Shown in pieces: positions 45,513 to 53,600 of a DNA stretch of 64,000 bases. The DNA comes from Gammaproteobacteria bacterium. GTDB lineage: Bacteria; Pseudomonadota; Gammaproteobacteria; Steroidobacterales; Foliamicaceae. Where the stretch lies: contig JAPOWV010000071.1 of NCBI GenBank assembly GCA_026707445.1, forward strand, positions 97,880 to 161,879, written 5' to 3'. The notes under the pieces were generated by a model that did no database searches, was not told the DNA's origin, and worked only from the letters and a program-made list of their open reading frames with translations. Each line of letters begins with the position of its first letter. Within the stretch, counting starts at the first letter, position 1. The position numbers and the translations under genes were made by a program.

Positions 45513-46205
45513 TTATGTCCGGGCTAAGGACATTACCTGGTCAATGATAGTCTCGCTGCGCTTCAGCGACGCATCGAACTCCTTGCCGAACAGTTCCATC
45601 AATCGTTCTGCGGACCCTGGCTCGGCTGCATCTATTGCAAAGTGATCATTGACGCTAACGTATATGCCCAAGTGTCCCTCTCCAACCCGTGTGGACGGCT
45701 CTACGGTGACGTTGATCTGATCCGTTTTCTCCCTTCCTTTCGGAGCGATTTGCGACATCGTGAGTGAAGTCATCCCGCCACGCTCACTACCTTGTTGGAT
45801 GCGTTCTCCCCACTTCCCCCACGGTTGGATCGGCGCCAGAGCTCTGCCTATCCGATCGCGCTCGGCGGCGTTCCTTACTGTGAAATGAACCTGGCGATTC
45901 ACTCCAAGATGTGTGGCGGGCGTATGAGGCAGAAATTCCTTGAAGATTCTGACGACCAAATCACGCAAACGAACGTAGGGTGCTTGTCCCGTTGCTGCGG
46001 AAAAACGCTCAGTCGTCGCTTGGAGAGTTAGCCAGTCTGCGGAAAATAATGTCACCTGATTATGGGCAACCTCCAATTCGGCGTTTTCCGCGACTTTCTC
46101 CGACAAGAGGCCATGCAGCGCGAACCAGGCAGGTGTGAAAATTGCCGGATTGAAGCTTCCGACCATGACAATGGCCACGCCGCTGATTTCTGGCTCAATG
46201 CGCAT
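45513..46205 (-). CDS. uncharacterised protein, first gene of MBL three-gene unit
   Basis: I do not recognise this 230-residue protein with certainty. It has alternating strands and helices without signal or membrane segments. The segment SFNPAIFTPAWF near the start and HLGVNRQVHF in the middle are reminiscent of TIGR04255-type proteins of unknown function, which occur sporadically in mobile islands; this is a weak impression. The ATG at 46205 is the first gene start after the 214-base gap to the tRNA. It may be a sensor or antigen-like partner in the unit, but the sequence alone does not say so. Confidence 0.7.
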   Translation of the reverse strand: MRIEPEISGVAIVMVGSFNPAIFTPAWFALHGLLSEKVAENAELEVAHNQVTLFSADWLTLQATTERFSAATGQAPYVRLRDLVVRIFKEFLPHTPATHLGVNRQVHFTVRNAAERDRIGRALAPIQPWGKWGERIQQGSERGGMTSLTMSQIAPKGREKTDQINVTVEPSTRVGEGHLGIYVSVNDHFAIDAAEPGSAERLMELFGKEFDASLKRSETIIDQVMSLART

Positions 46206-46419
46206 ACGACGATACAGTTGAAATGCCGGAACCGGTTTCCTTGAGCTGCGATCTGGATTGGCGCTGCTGGCGCGTCATTTCGACTCCGGGAGTTTAAGCC
46301 TGCCGCCAAAGGCTGCTTCCACCCACCAGGATCACAATAGCGTCCAGTACTTCCTCCCCTGCGCGAGTCCCCTCCGGCCAGCGCTGATTCTAGCAAGAAA
46401 ACAAAGCGCTCGTTGTGGT

Positions 46420-46496
<77 letters not shown>

Positions 46497-46518
46497 GCTG
46501 TCGGTTGTGGTCGCCGGA

Positions 46519-46524
46519 ATTATG
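46519..46524 (-). promoter_or_regulatory. candidate -10 box of tRNA-Arg
   Basis: CATAAT reads on the minus strand 22 bases before the mature 5' end of the tRNA, close to the TATAAT consensus and at a sensible distance for a short leader. A clear -35 box is not visible. It touches the last codons of the metallophosphoesterase gene. Confidence 0.35.
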
Positions 46525-47638
46525 CCGCACCTGGGCGAAGGCGTCTCGCCTTCGTGGAGGGCGGGACGCCCTCCTTCCCAGCGTCGGGGCGGGCTGCGGG
46601 ATTCTGGAGGATCGTGTCCTCCGGCTGTCCGGTGTGCTGATTCCAGGCAACCGTGCGGACGGCGTTGTCATGAAGGTTGTAATGCACGGCGGCGCGCCCC
46701 GTATGCACGTCCACGAACTGCCAGCCGGTGGCGTCGCGCTCGAAGAACGGGCCGGCGCGGTTCATCGGCACGGTCAGCACCGGCAGGTAGTGCTCCGCGT
46801 GCACATAGCTGCCGGGATAGGGCCAGGGCCAGGCGGTGGCCACGGCCGAAGTGAAGGCGATGTTGCCGATCTGGTTGTACTGGATCTGGTGCACATGACC
46901 GTATAGCACGGTCACCTTGTCGAACGGCGCGAGTATGGCCTGCACCTGCTCGGCGTCGTCGGTCCAGAAGTTCCAGCCCCTGTAGATCTTCTGCAGCGGC
47001 GAGTGGGAAATCACGACGATGGGCGTGCGCCGGTCCAACTGTGCGAGATCGTTCTTCAGCCACTCGCGCTGCTCGTCGCCCACCATGAACGGCGAGCCGT
47101 TCGGATTGTCCAGTCCCGCCATCTCGTTCATCCGCTGCTCCGCCGTCTGCCAGCGGTCGAAGGTCCACTCATCGTGCGTCACGACGGAGTTGAGCAGCAC
47201 GAAGTGCACGCCCTTGTGGTCGAAGCTGTAATAGTGCGGACGCTTGAACAGGTCCGACCAGTATTCGCCGAGATCGAGGTAGTAGTCGTGCTCGCCCAGG
47301 ACGGGATAGATGTCGTAGTTCAGCGCCGAAAGCAGTTCCGCGCCGTGGTCCAGCTCCGGCTTCGTCCCGAGCTGGGCCAGGTCGCCGCCGTATATCACGA
47401 AGTCCGGCTTCGGGTTCAGGAGATTGGTTTCGGCTACTGCCCGGATCAGCCCGCGGTCCCAGTTGCGCACGAACTCCGTCCCGCGGACGTGCTGGATATG
47501 CGAATCGGAAATGAAGGCGAAGCTGAACTCCGCCGACCGCTCGCTGCGGCCCAGCCTCACATGGGTCAGCGGCAGCGTGCCGACCGCCGCCATGCTGGCC
47601 GCCCGCTGGATGAACTTGCGTCTGTTGCTCTGAATCAT
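46520..47638 (-). CDS. exported calcineurin-like metallophosphoesterase
   Basis: This 372-residue protein has a twin-arginine-type signal ([15 protein letters not shown]) and the binuclear metal motifs of the metallophosphoesterase fold: [22 protein letters not shown] where most members have GNHD, and later ISHSPLQ and YGHVHQIQ. It should hydrolyse phosphomonoesters or diesters in the periplasm; the substrate is unknown. The last 27 or so codons (from about [10 protein letters not shown]) are supplied by palindromic repeat copy 2, so the native C-terminus has probably been replaced by repeat-encoded sequence. The tRNA lies just downstream. Confidence 0.88.
   Translation of the reverse strand: MIQSNRRKFIQRAASMAAVGTLPLTHVRLGRSERSAEFSFAFISDSHIQHVRGTEFVRNWDRGLIRAVAETNLLNPKPDFVIYGGDLAQLGTKPELDHGAELLSALNYDIYPVLGEHDYYLDLGEYWSDLFKRPHYYSFDHKGVHFVLLNSVVTHDEWTFDRWQTAEQRMNEMAGLDNPNGSPFMVGDEQREWLKNDLAQLDRRTPIVVISHSPLQKIYRGWNFWTDDAEQVQAILAPFDKVTVLYGHVHQIQYNQIGNIAFTSAVATAWPWPYPGSYVHAEHYLPVLTVPMNRAGPFFERDATGWQFVDVHTGRAAVHYNLHDNAVRTVAWNQHTGQPEDTILQNPAARPDAGKEGVPPSTKARRLRPGAA
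46531..46581. repeat. structured palindromic repeat, copy 2 (three-way junction)
   Basis: An outer stem CTGGG (46531-46535) with CCCAG (46577-46581) encloses two perfect eight-base hairpins. These are CGAAGGCG/CGCCTTCG with loop TCT (46536-46554), and GGAGGGCG/CGCCCTCC with loop GGA (46556-46574). The result is a neat three-way junction. The second hairpin and the following TTCCCAG are also found in copy 3 at 62918. The element lies inside the 3' end of the metallophosphoesterase reading frame. Confidence 0.8.
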
Positions 47639-47696
47639 CGCTCTCTCCTTATCCGCGCACGATGCGCCTCGGACCTCCCCGACAACAAATGGAGCA

Positions 47697-48581
47697 TCAT
47701 GCCAGTTCGCTGCAGGAAGAGCCGTAGGCGAAGCAGCTGTAGCAGCGGTGGTGGCGGAGCATGACGCGTTTCCCGAGGCTTTCCGCGAGGTTGCCCCCGA
47801 GGTCGAAGGACTCGTCGTCGTCCACCAGCGTGCAGGCGTAGACGCGCATGCGTCCCTGTTTCTTGACCACCATTTTCGAGAAGTAGCACATGAACGAGCG
47901 GCGAGACTCCTCGTCGTGATGCGTGGTCATGCAGTTTTCCGTGATCCGCCGCACCGCGGGGTTCGATCCGGGCGGCAGGAAATCCGGAAAAGACACGATG
48001 CGGGTGTCCATGGGCAGGCCGTTCTCGGCGAACAGCTTGCGAAACGCCCCATCCACCGCCGCGCCATCCTCGCCGGAATCGGATTGCCGGGCCAGCGATA
48101 CGGCGAATCCGCGCGCGTGCAGAGCGGAGAGGCTGCGCCAGGACTTCCCGAAATTTCCCTCGCCACGCGCCGCATCGTGCCGCGCCGCGTCGGCGTAGTC
48201 GATGCTGATCCGGAAACTGACCGGATAAGGCCGGGCGGCCAGCGAATCGATCTCGCCCAGGCGCCGGATCATCGGATCGGTGCCGTTGGTCAGCACCAAA
48301 CACGGCCCCAGGTTCGAGGCATAACGCAGAATCCGGATGAAATCCTTGACGATGAAAGGCTCGCCGCCGGTAAACGAGTATTGCCGAACGCCCAGCGACG
48401 CGGCCTCGTCGAGCAGCGGCTTCGCGTCCGCCAGCGTGATTCGCTGAAGTCGGTCGTCTCCCGGCCGGGAGCCTTCCAGACAGAACGGGCAGGCGAGATT
48501 GCAGGCCGTCCCGGTGTGAAACCAAAGCTCGCGCAGGGCGCCGGGCTGAATGTAGCCGCGCGGTTCCGTCGCTTCAGTCAT
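47697..48581 (-). CDS. radical SAM protein
   Basis: The 294-residue product has the radical SAM cluster motif CNLACPFC near residue 30, then FTGGEPFIVKDF and LVLTNGTDP, which bind SAM. The C-terminal part contains further cysteines (CMTTHHDE, FMCYF, YACTLVDDD, and CYSCFAYGSSC at the end), a possible auxiliary iron-sulfur site of SPASM-like type. The reaction is unknown. It starts in the stop codon of the upstream flavoprotein gene (TAATG), so the two are likely co-expressed. The ATG at 48581 is chosen because the longer frame lacks homology-like sequence. Confidence 0.85.
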   Translation of the reverse strand: MTEATEPRGYIQPGALRELWFHTGTACNLACPFCLEGSRPGDDRLQRITLADAKPLLDEAASLGVRQYSFTGGEPFIVKDFIRILRYASNLGPCLVLTNGTDPMIRRLGEIDSLAARPYPVSFRISIDYADAARHDAARGEGNFGKSWRSLSALHARGFAVSLARQSDSGEDGAAVDGAFRKLFAENGLPMDTRIVSFPDFLPPGSNPAVRRITENCMTTHHDEESRRSFMCYFSKMVVKKQGRMRVYACTLVDDDESFDLGGNLAESLGKRVMLRHHRCYSCFAYGSSCSELA

Positions 48582-50035
48582 TATCGAAACCACGATTTCA
48601 ACAGACGCGCCGCGCGGGGCGTCAGCCGGGTGCGCGCGTACTGGTCGGCCAGCCGGCGCAGGTATTCGGCGCGGGTGGGATAGGGAAGCACGGCCTTGCC
48701 CGCGGCGCCAAGCCCCAGGCCATTGGCCATGGCCATGCATAGCGGTGCGATCTGTTCTCCGGCGTCATGTCCGACGATGGTAGCCCCCAGGATCCTGTCG
48801 CTCCCCCCGGCGGTCAACAATTCGACAAAGCCGTCGCTCTCGCCTGCGGTCCTGGCACGGTCAAGCTCCGCGAAATTCAATCGGTAGCAGTCGACGGCGA
48901 CGCCATCCTCGGCAAGCTGCGCTTGGGTTCGTCCGACCTGGGCCACCTCCGGGTCCGTGTAGGTGCACTGCGGGACCACCAGTCCCCGGGTGCTGGCGGT
49001 CGGCGCAAACAGCGCGTTGCGCACGACGATGCGCGCCTGGGCGTCGGCGTTGTGCGTGAACGGCATTGCGGAGCAGACATCCCCCGCGGCGTAGATCCTC
49101 CTGTTCGTCGTTCGCAGCTTGTCGTCCACGGCAATGCGTCCCTCGCGCAACGCGACGCCTGCAGCCCCGAGGTTCAAACCCTCGACGTTGGCGCGCCGTC
49201 CCGCCGCGACAAGCAGGCGATCGGCCGTGACCGAAGCGCCGGGGGCATGAACCGTCGGACGGCCGCCCTGCGAACTGATCCGGGTCACCTTCGAATCCAG
49301 GTGCAGGCTTACTCCGTCGGACTTGAGCGCGGCCGCCACCGCGTCGCTTGCCGAAGCAATCGCACCCGGAAGCACATGCCCGGCCATCTCGAAGAGGTGC
49401 ACCTCGAGACCGAGCCTCGCCATTCCCTGGGCCAGTTCGCAGCCGACCGGGCCGGCGCCGAGAATCGCCAGGCGCCCGGGGCGCTCGGCCAGGTCGAAGA
49501 ACGACTCGTTGGTGAGCGCATCGCAATCCTGCAATCCCGGGATCCGCGGGAATTCGGCGCGCGCGCCGGTCGCGATCAGGAAGCGTCGTGCGGCCAGGCG
49601 CTGCCCGTCCACTTCCAGGCTGTTGCGGCCGGCGAACCGGGCCGGTCCGAGGAAAACGTCCACGCCGCTTCGAACATAGCGTTCCACCGAATCATGCTCC
49701 GAGATCTCCGAGCGGACCCGCCGGAGCCAGGCGAAGGCTTCGTCGAATCCGGCATTCGGATTGCGCCGCGTAAATTCAAGAAGAGATTTGGAAGGCACGC
49801 ATCCGACGTTCAGACAATCTCCGCCCATCGCCTTCCTTTCCACCAGTGCGACACGGGCGCCGAGGCCTGCCGCCGCAATCGAGGCGACCAGACCGGCGGG
49901 TCCGGCGCCGACCACAGCCAGGTGATACTTCCGGCGGGGCTCCGGGTTGCGGTAGTTCTCGGGAAACACCAGTTCCCGCCAGCGGCGGTCATGGTCGTCG
50001 CCCGGATAGCGTTTGTGCTTGCCGTCTTGCCTCAA
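48581..50035 (-). CDS. mercuric-reductase-like FAD/NAD(P) disulfide oxidoreductase
   Basis: This class I pyridine nucleotide-disulfide oxidoreductase has 484 residues. It shows the FAD motif VVGAGPAGLVASIAA, the redox-active disulfide GGDCLNVGCVPSK, ATGAR, the NAD(P) motif ILGAGPVGCELAQ, AAGDVCSAM and a C-terminal dimerisation domain with YTDPEVAQVG. Such stand-alone proteins resemble MerA without the heavy-metal N-terminal domain and without its C-terminal vicinal cysteines. The electron acceptor is unknown. No in-frame ATG is available; the TTG at 50035 gives the usual leader WRELVFPENYRNPEP, so I accept it. The radical SAM gene follows. Confidence 0.85.
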   Translation of the reverse strand: MRQDGKHKRYPGDDHDRRWRELVFPENYRNPEPRRKYHLAVVGAGPAGLVASIAAAGLGARVALVERKAMGGDCLNVGCVPSKSLLEFTRRNPNAGFDEAFAWLRRVRSEISEHDSVERYVRSGVDVFLGPARFAGRNSLEVDGQRLAARRFLIATGARAEFPRIPGLQDCDALTNESFFDLAERPGRLAILGAGPVGCELAQGMARLGLEVHLFEMAGHVLPGAIASASDAVAAALKSDGVSLHLDSKVTRISSQGGRPTVHAPGASVTADRLLVAAGRRANVEGLNLGAAGVALREGRIAVDDKLRTTNRRIYAAGDVCSAMPFTHNADAQARIVVRNALFAPTASTRGLVVPQCTYTDPEVAQVGRTQAQLAEDGVAVDCYRLNFAELDRARTAGESDGFVELLTAGGSDRILGATIVGHDAGEQIAPLCMAMANGLGLGAAGKAVLPYPTRAEYLRRLADQYARTRLTPRAARLLKSWFR

Positions 50036-50192
50036 GCTCGGTTCCGTGCGGCGGCGCCGTTCAGTTCGTGTCGGCCATCCTACATTGAGTATCCGTGCCG
50101 CCCGGGGCCGGAAGATTCACTTGTGGGAAACCCGGTTCGAATTGGCTATGCTGGCAGCCATGCTTTTTTCGGGCAGGGGACGGAACGGGACG

Positions 50193-50987
50193 ATGCGGCC
50201 TTTGGGCAAGGCCGTGCGGGTCCTTGCCGTCGGCGCGGTGCTCTGCGCGGGTAGCGCGCCGGCGCCCGCCCAGCCGACGCCTGCAACGCTGGTATTTGCC
50301 GCGGCCAGCACGATGGTTCCCCTTAGCGATCTTGCGCAATCATTTGAGCGGGAACAGCTGCGGCGCGTGCGGTTCTCCTTCGCGGCCTCTTCGACGCTGG
50401 CCCGGCAGGTCATGCACGGCGCGCGCGCGGACCTGTTCCTGTCCGCCAATCGGCAGTGGCTGGATCGTCTCGAGCGGGACGGTTTCCTGGCGGCCGGTTC
50501 GCGGCGCGAAGTGACCGGCAACCAGCTAGCCCTGATTCGGCCTGCGGACGGGGGCGCGGACGTGATCCTCGGCCGCCCCGCAACGCTGCTGGGAGCGCTT
50601 GCGGACTTTCCGCTGGTGCTGGCGGACCCGTCGCACGTGCCGGCGGGCATATACGCGCGCGAGGCCCTTGAGTACCTGGGACTGTGGAAACCTCTGCGGG
50701 GGCGTCTGGCATTCGCCGCCAACGCGCGCGCGGTGTCTGTGCGCGTGGCTCGCGGCGAGGCGCCGCTCGGCATCACCTACGCCAGCGAGCTGCGCGCGGA
50801 ATCGGGCCTGGCCGCAGCCGCATTGCTTCCGGCGGAAAGTCATTCGCCGATCCGCTACGAACTGGCCCTGATTGAGCCGGCTGACAACTCCTCGGCGCGG
50901 GCCTTTTACGACTACCTGCTCAGCGGCGAAGCGCAGCAGGTATTCCTGCAGCACGGGTTCACCGCCGCGAGCGAGGGGAAGCGATGA
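50193..50987 (+). CDS. modA: molybdate ABC transporter substrate-binding protein ModA
   Basis: ModA captures molybdate (or tungstate) in the periplasm. From the ATG at 50193 the product is 264 residues with a signal peptide ending APAPAQP. Ligand-binding regions are visible: FAAASTMVPLSDLAQSF, FSFAASSTLARQV, ADLFLSANRQWLDRL, LADPSHVPAGIYAREAL and GEAPLGITYASEL. ATGs at 50148 and 50160 are alternatives with longer basic leaders. modB overlaps its stop (ATGA). No ModE regulator gene is present in the window. Confidence 0.94.
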   Translation: MRPLGKAVRVLAVGAVLCAGSAPAPAQPTPATLVFAAASTMVPLSDLAQSFEREQLRRVRFSFAASSTLARQVMHGARADLFLSANRQWLDRLERDGFLAAGSRREVTGNQLALIRPADGGADVILGRPATLLGALADFPLVLADPSHVPAGIYAREALEYLGLWKPLRGRLAFAANARAVSVRVARGEAPLGITYASELRAESGLAAAALLPAESHSPIRYELALIEPADNSSARAFYDYLLSGEAQQVFLQHGFTAASEGKR

Positions 50988-51661
50988 CGCCCGTCTGGGA
51001 AATCGCGGCGCTGTCGCTCAAGGTTTCGCTTTGGGCGGTGGCCTGTTCGCTTCCGGTGGGGATCGCCTGCGCCTGGGTGCTGGCGCGCTGCCGCTTTCCG
51101 GGAAAGATCCTCCTGGACGGCCTGGTGCACCTGCCGCTGGTCACGCCGCCGGTGGTGGTGGGCTATCTGTTGCTAATCGTGCTGGGACGAAACGGCTGGC
51201 TGGGGCGGCTGTTCCACGACTGGTTCGGCGTCACTTTCACCTTTACCTGGAGGGGCGCGGCCGTGGCCGCGGCGGTCATGGCCTTCCCGCTCATGGTCCG
51301 GGCCATCCGCCTCGGGATCGAGTCGGTGGACCGGCGCCTGGAAGAGGCGGCCCGAACACTGGGCGCGACCCCGGCGCGCTCGCTGTTTACCGTCACCCTG
51401 CCGCTGGCTGCGCCGGGCCTGCTGACCGGGGCGCTGTTGGCTTTTGCGCGCTGTCTGGGCGAATTCGGCGCCACGATCACCTTCGTCTCCAACGTGCCCG
51501 GGCAGACTCGGACCCTGCCCCTGGCGATCTACACGCTGCTGCAGACGCCTGAAGGCGAAACCGCCGCCGCCTGGCTGGCCGGCATATCGCTGGCACTGGC
51601 CATAGTCGCGCTGGCGGCGTCGGAGCTGGCCGCGCGCGCGGTCCGCAAGCGCCTGAACTGA
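50984..51661 (+). CDS. modB: molybdate ABC transporter permease ModB
   Basis: ModB is the membrane channel of the molybdate importer. The 225-residue product has five to six hydrophobic helices and the ABC-permease EAA loop, EEAARTLGATPARSLFTVTLPLA, which docks onto ModC. LPLVTPPVVVGYLLL and CLGEFGATITFVSN are typical of ModB. It is coupled to modA by a four-base overlap and to modC after 13 bases. Confidence 0.96.
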   Translation: MTPVWEIAALSLKVSLWAVACSLPVGIACAWVLARCRFPGKILLDGLVHLPLVTPPVVVGYLLLIVLGRNGWLGRLFHDWFGVTFTFTWRGAAVAAAVMAFPLMVRAIRLGIESVDRRLEEAARTLGATPARSLFTVTLPLAAPGLLTGALLAFARCLGEFGATITFVSNVPGQTRTLPLAIYTLLQTPEGETAAAWLAGISLALAIVALAASELAARAVRKRLN

Positions 51662-51674
51662 CCGTACGCCCGCC

Positions 51675-52742
51675 ATGCTGAAGATCGACGCACGCAGGAA
51701 ACTGGCCGACTTCGAGTGGCGGGGCCGGCTTGAGATCCGGCCCGGGATTACAGCCCTGTTTGGCCAATCCGGCGCGGGCAAGACTTCGCTGGTGAACATG
51801 GTCGCCGGCCTGCTTACGCCGGACGAAGGCGAGATCGCAATCGGCGGGACCTGCGTATTTTCGAGGCGCGAGGGCGTCAACCTGCCCCCCGAGCGGCGTC
51901 CGGTCGGCGTCGTCTTTCAGGATGGCCGGCTGTTTCCGCACCTGAGCGTGCGCGGCAACCTTCAGTACGGCCGCCGACGCGGAGCGCGATCCGCGCCGGT
52001 TTTCAAGGAAGTCGTCGAACTCCTGGAACTCCAGGCGCTGCTTCACCGGAGGCCGATGAGCCTTTCCGGAGGAGAACAGCAGCGCGTGGCGATCGGACGG
52101 GCGTTGCTCACCGCGCCGGACGTGCTGCTGCTGGACGAGCCGCTTGCCGGGCTGGACGGAGAGCGCCGCGGGGAGGTGCTGAATTTTCTCGAGCGGCTCA
52201 AGCGGGACAGCGACCGGATCATCGTCTACGTGACGCACCGCATCGAGGAAGTGGTGCGGCTGGCCGACCGCCTGGTCCTGATCGACCGTGGCGTCGTCCG
52301 GTCATCCGGGGAGCCTCAGGAGCTGCTGGGCCGCCCGGAGCTGCAAGCGTCGATCGGCCAGCAGAGCGCCGGGGCGCTGCTTCGCTGCCGGATTGAGGAA
52401 GTCGATGACGGCGATGGCTTGAGCCGCCTGTCGTGCTCCGGGCACACCATTCTCCTGCCGAGGCTCGACCTGCCCCAGGACGCCGATATCGTGCTTCAGG
52501 TGCGCGCCGGCGACGTGTCGCTGTCCCTGGAGCCGCCCCGTCAAAGCAGCGTGCTGAACGTGATGAGCGGCACGGTCGAACGGGTCGTGCCGGAAGACGG
52601 CGCGCTTGCCGATGTGGTCGTCAACGTGGGCCAGACGCTGTGGGCGCGCGTTACCCGGCGCTCGGTGCGGGAACTCGGGCTTTCGACCGGCGTGCGGGTC
52701 TATGCCACGATCAAGGCCGCTTCCCTGTACTCCGCAAACTGA
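51675..52742 (+). CDS. modC: molybdate ABC transporter ATP-binding protein ModC
   Basis: ModC powers molybdate import. The 355-residue product has Walker A GQSGAGKTS, the signature LSGGEQQRVAIGRALL, Walker B LLLDEPLAGLD and the H-loop YVTHRIEE. A C-terminal TOBE domain (about 290-352) begins SSVLNVMSGTVERV and can bind molybdate to sense its level. The 3' end overlaps the convergent bioC gene by 32 bases. The transporter would supply SoxC through MoaD/MoaE. Confidence 0.96.
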   Translation: MLKIDARRKLADFEWRGRLEIRPGITALFGQSGAGKTSLVNMVAGLLTPDEGEIAIGGTCVFSRREGVNLPPERRPVGVVFQDGRLFPHLSVRGNLQYGRRRGARSAPVFKEVVELLELQALLHRRPMSLSGGEQQRVAIGRALLTAPDVLLLDEPLAGLDGERRGEVLNFLERLKRDSDRIIVYVTHRIEEVVRLADRLVLIDRGVVRSSGEPQELLGRPELQASIGQQSAGALLRCRIEEVDDGDGLSRLSCSGHTILLPRLDLPQDADIVLQVRAGDVSLSLEPPRQSSVLNVMSGTVERVVPEDGALADVVVNVGQTLWARVTRRSVRELGLSTGVRVYATIKAASLYSAN

Positions 52743-53556
52743 TCTCCTCCAGCGGCACTTCCGTGGGTTCCCGGCGGCCCTTCGGCGGAGCGATCCAGGC
52801 CTGGCCGTATACCACTTCAATGCTGACGGCCACCATGCCGTCGCCGCCGCGTTGCGCTGCAAAGGCTTCCTCCACGACCCGCCTGCGCCTGCGCCCGGTC
52901 AGGCCCGAAGAGCCGGACATCATTGCCAGGCCTGCGCCGCAACGGCGCAGGTCGCCTTCCAGCGTGGCGTAGTCCGCGTACGGCACCGGAAAGCGCTCGG
53001 CGCTCATGACCGGATCGGCAAAGCCAGCCTGCACCAGGGCGTCGCCCAGATGGTGCATGTCGAGCAGCGTTTCCGGATCGTCGACCAGGCCCGCGCCGCC
53101 GCGAGCGCGACGCAGTTCCTTGAGCGTGTCCGGCCCGAACATCGAGAAGAAGACAAGGCCGGGCGAATCCAGCACACGCCGAAACTCGGCGAGCGCGGCG
53201 CCTATGGCCGGGCACCAGTGCAAGGCCAGGTTCGAGAACAGCAGTTGCGCGCAACCGTCGGCCAGCGGCATCTGCTGCATGTCCCCGCAAATCCGCTGCC
53301 CGGTCCCGGCGCGCAGCATGCCGAGCGAGCTGTCCAGCGACAGCACCCGGGCTTCGGGAAAGCGCCGGAGCAATTCGTCCCGCGCGCCCCCGGGACCGGC
53401 GCCGGCATCGACGATGCAGGCGGGGTCGATGCGCACCCACTCAAGTTGCTCCAGCATCCGGCGGCGAATCTCCGCGTGGAGGAAGTCGTGCCTGGCAAAG
53501 TCCGCCGCGGCGCGGTCAAAGGCGCGCCGGACACGCCGGGGTCGAGGACGGGCCAT
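52711..53556 (-). CDS. bioC: malonyl-ACP O-methyltransferase BioC
   Basis: BioC methylates malonyl-ACP to start pimelate synthesis for biotin. The 281-residue product has the family start VRRAFDRAAADFARHDFLH, the SAM motif DAGAGPGGARDELL, LFSNLALHWCP and VFFSMFGPDTLKELR, all characteristic of BioC. No other biotin genes adjoin it, although comF, a frequent neighbour of bio genes in gammaproteobacteria, lies about 3.6 kb away. A general methyltransferase is the alternative reading but less likely. Confidence 0.88.
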   Translation of the reverse strand: MARPRPRRVRRAFDRAAADFARHDFLHAEIRRRMLEQLEWVRIDPACIVDAGAGPGGARDELLRRFPEARVLSLDSSLGMLRAGTGQRICGDMQQMPLADGCAQLLFSNLALHWCPAIGAALAEFRRVLDSPGLVFFSMFGPDTLKELRRARGGAGLVDDPETLLDMHHLGDALVQAGFADPVMSAERFPVPYADYATLEGDLRRCGAGLAMMSGSSGLTGRRRRRVVEEAFAAQRGGDGMVAVSIEVVYGQAWIAPPKGRREPTEVPLEEISLRSTGKRP

Positions 53557-53600
53557 TACGCAGGCGGACCTATGCCCGGCGGGCCGGAGCGGCGGTTAAC

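Noticed and set aside
39062..46205. A CD-NTase or other nucleotide cyclase that would make this a standard CBASS locus.
   Set aside because: No G-S/G-x(n)-D-x-D polymerase-beta motif was seen in any protein of the island, and the 131-335 segment of the fusion does not show it either.
48767..50254. 495-codon plus-strand frame opposite the mercuric-reductase-like gene.
   Set aside because: The opposite strand has FAD, disulfide and NAD(P) motifs in order; this frame has none.
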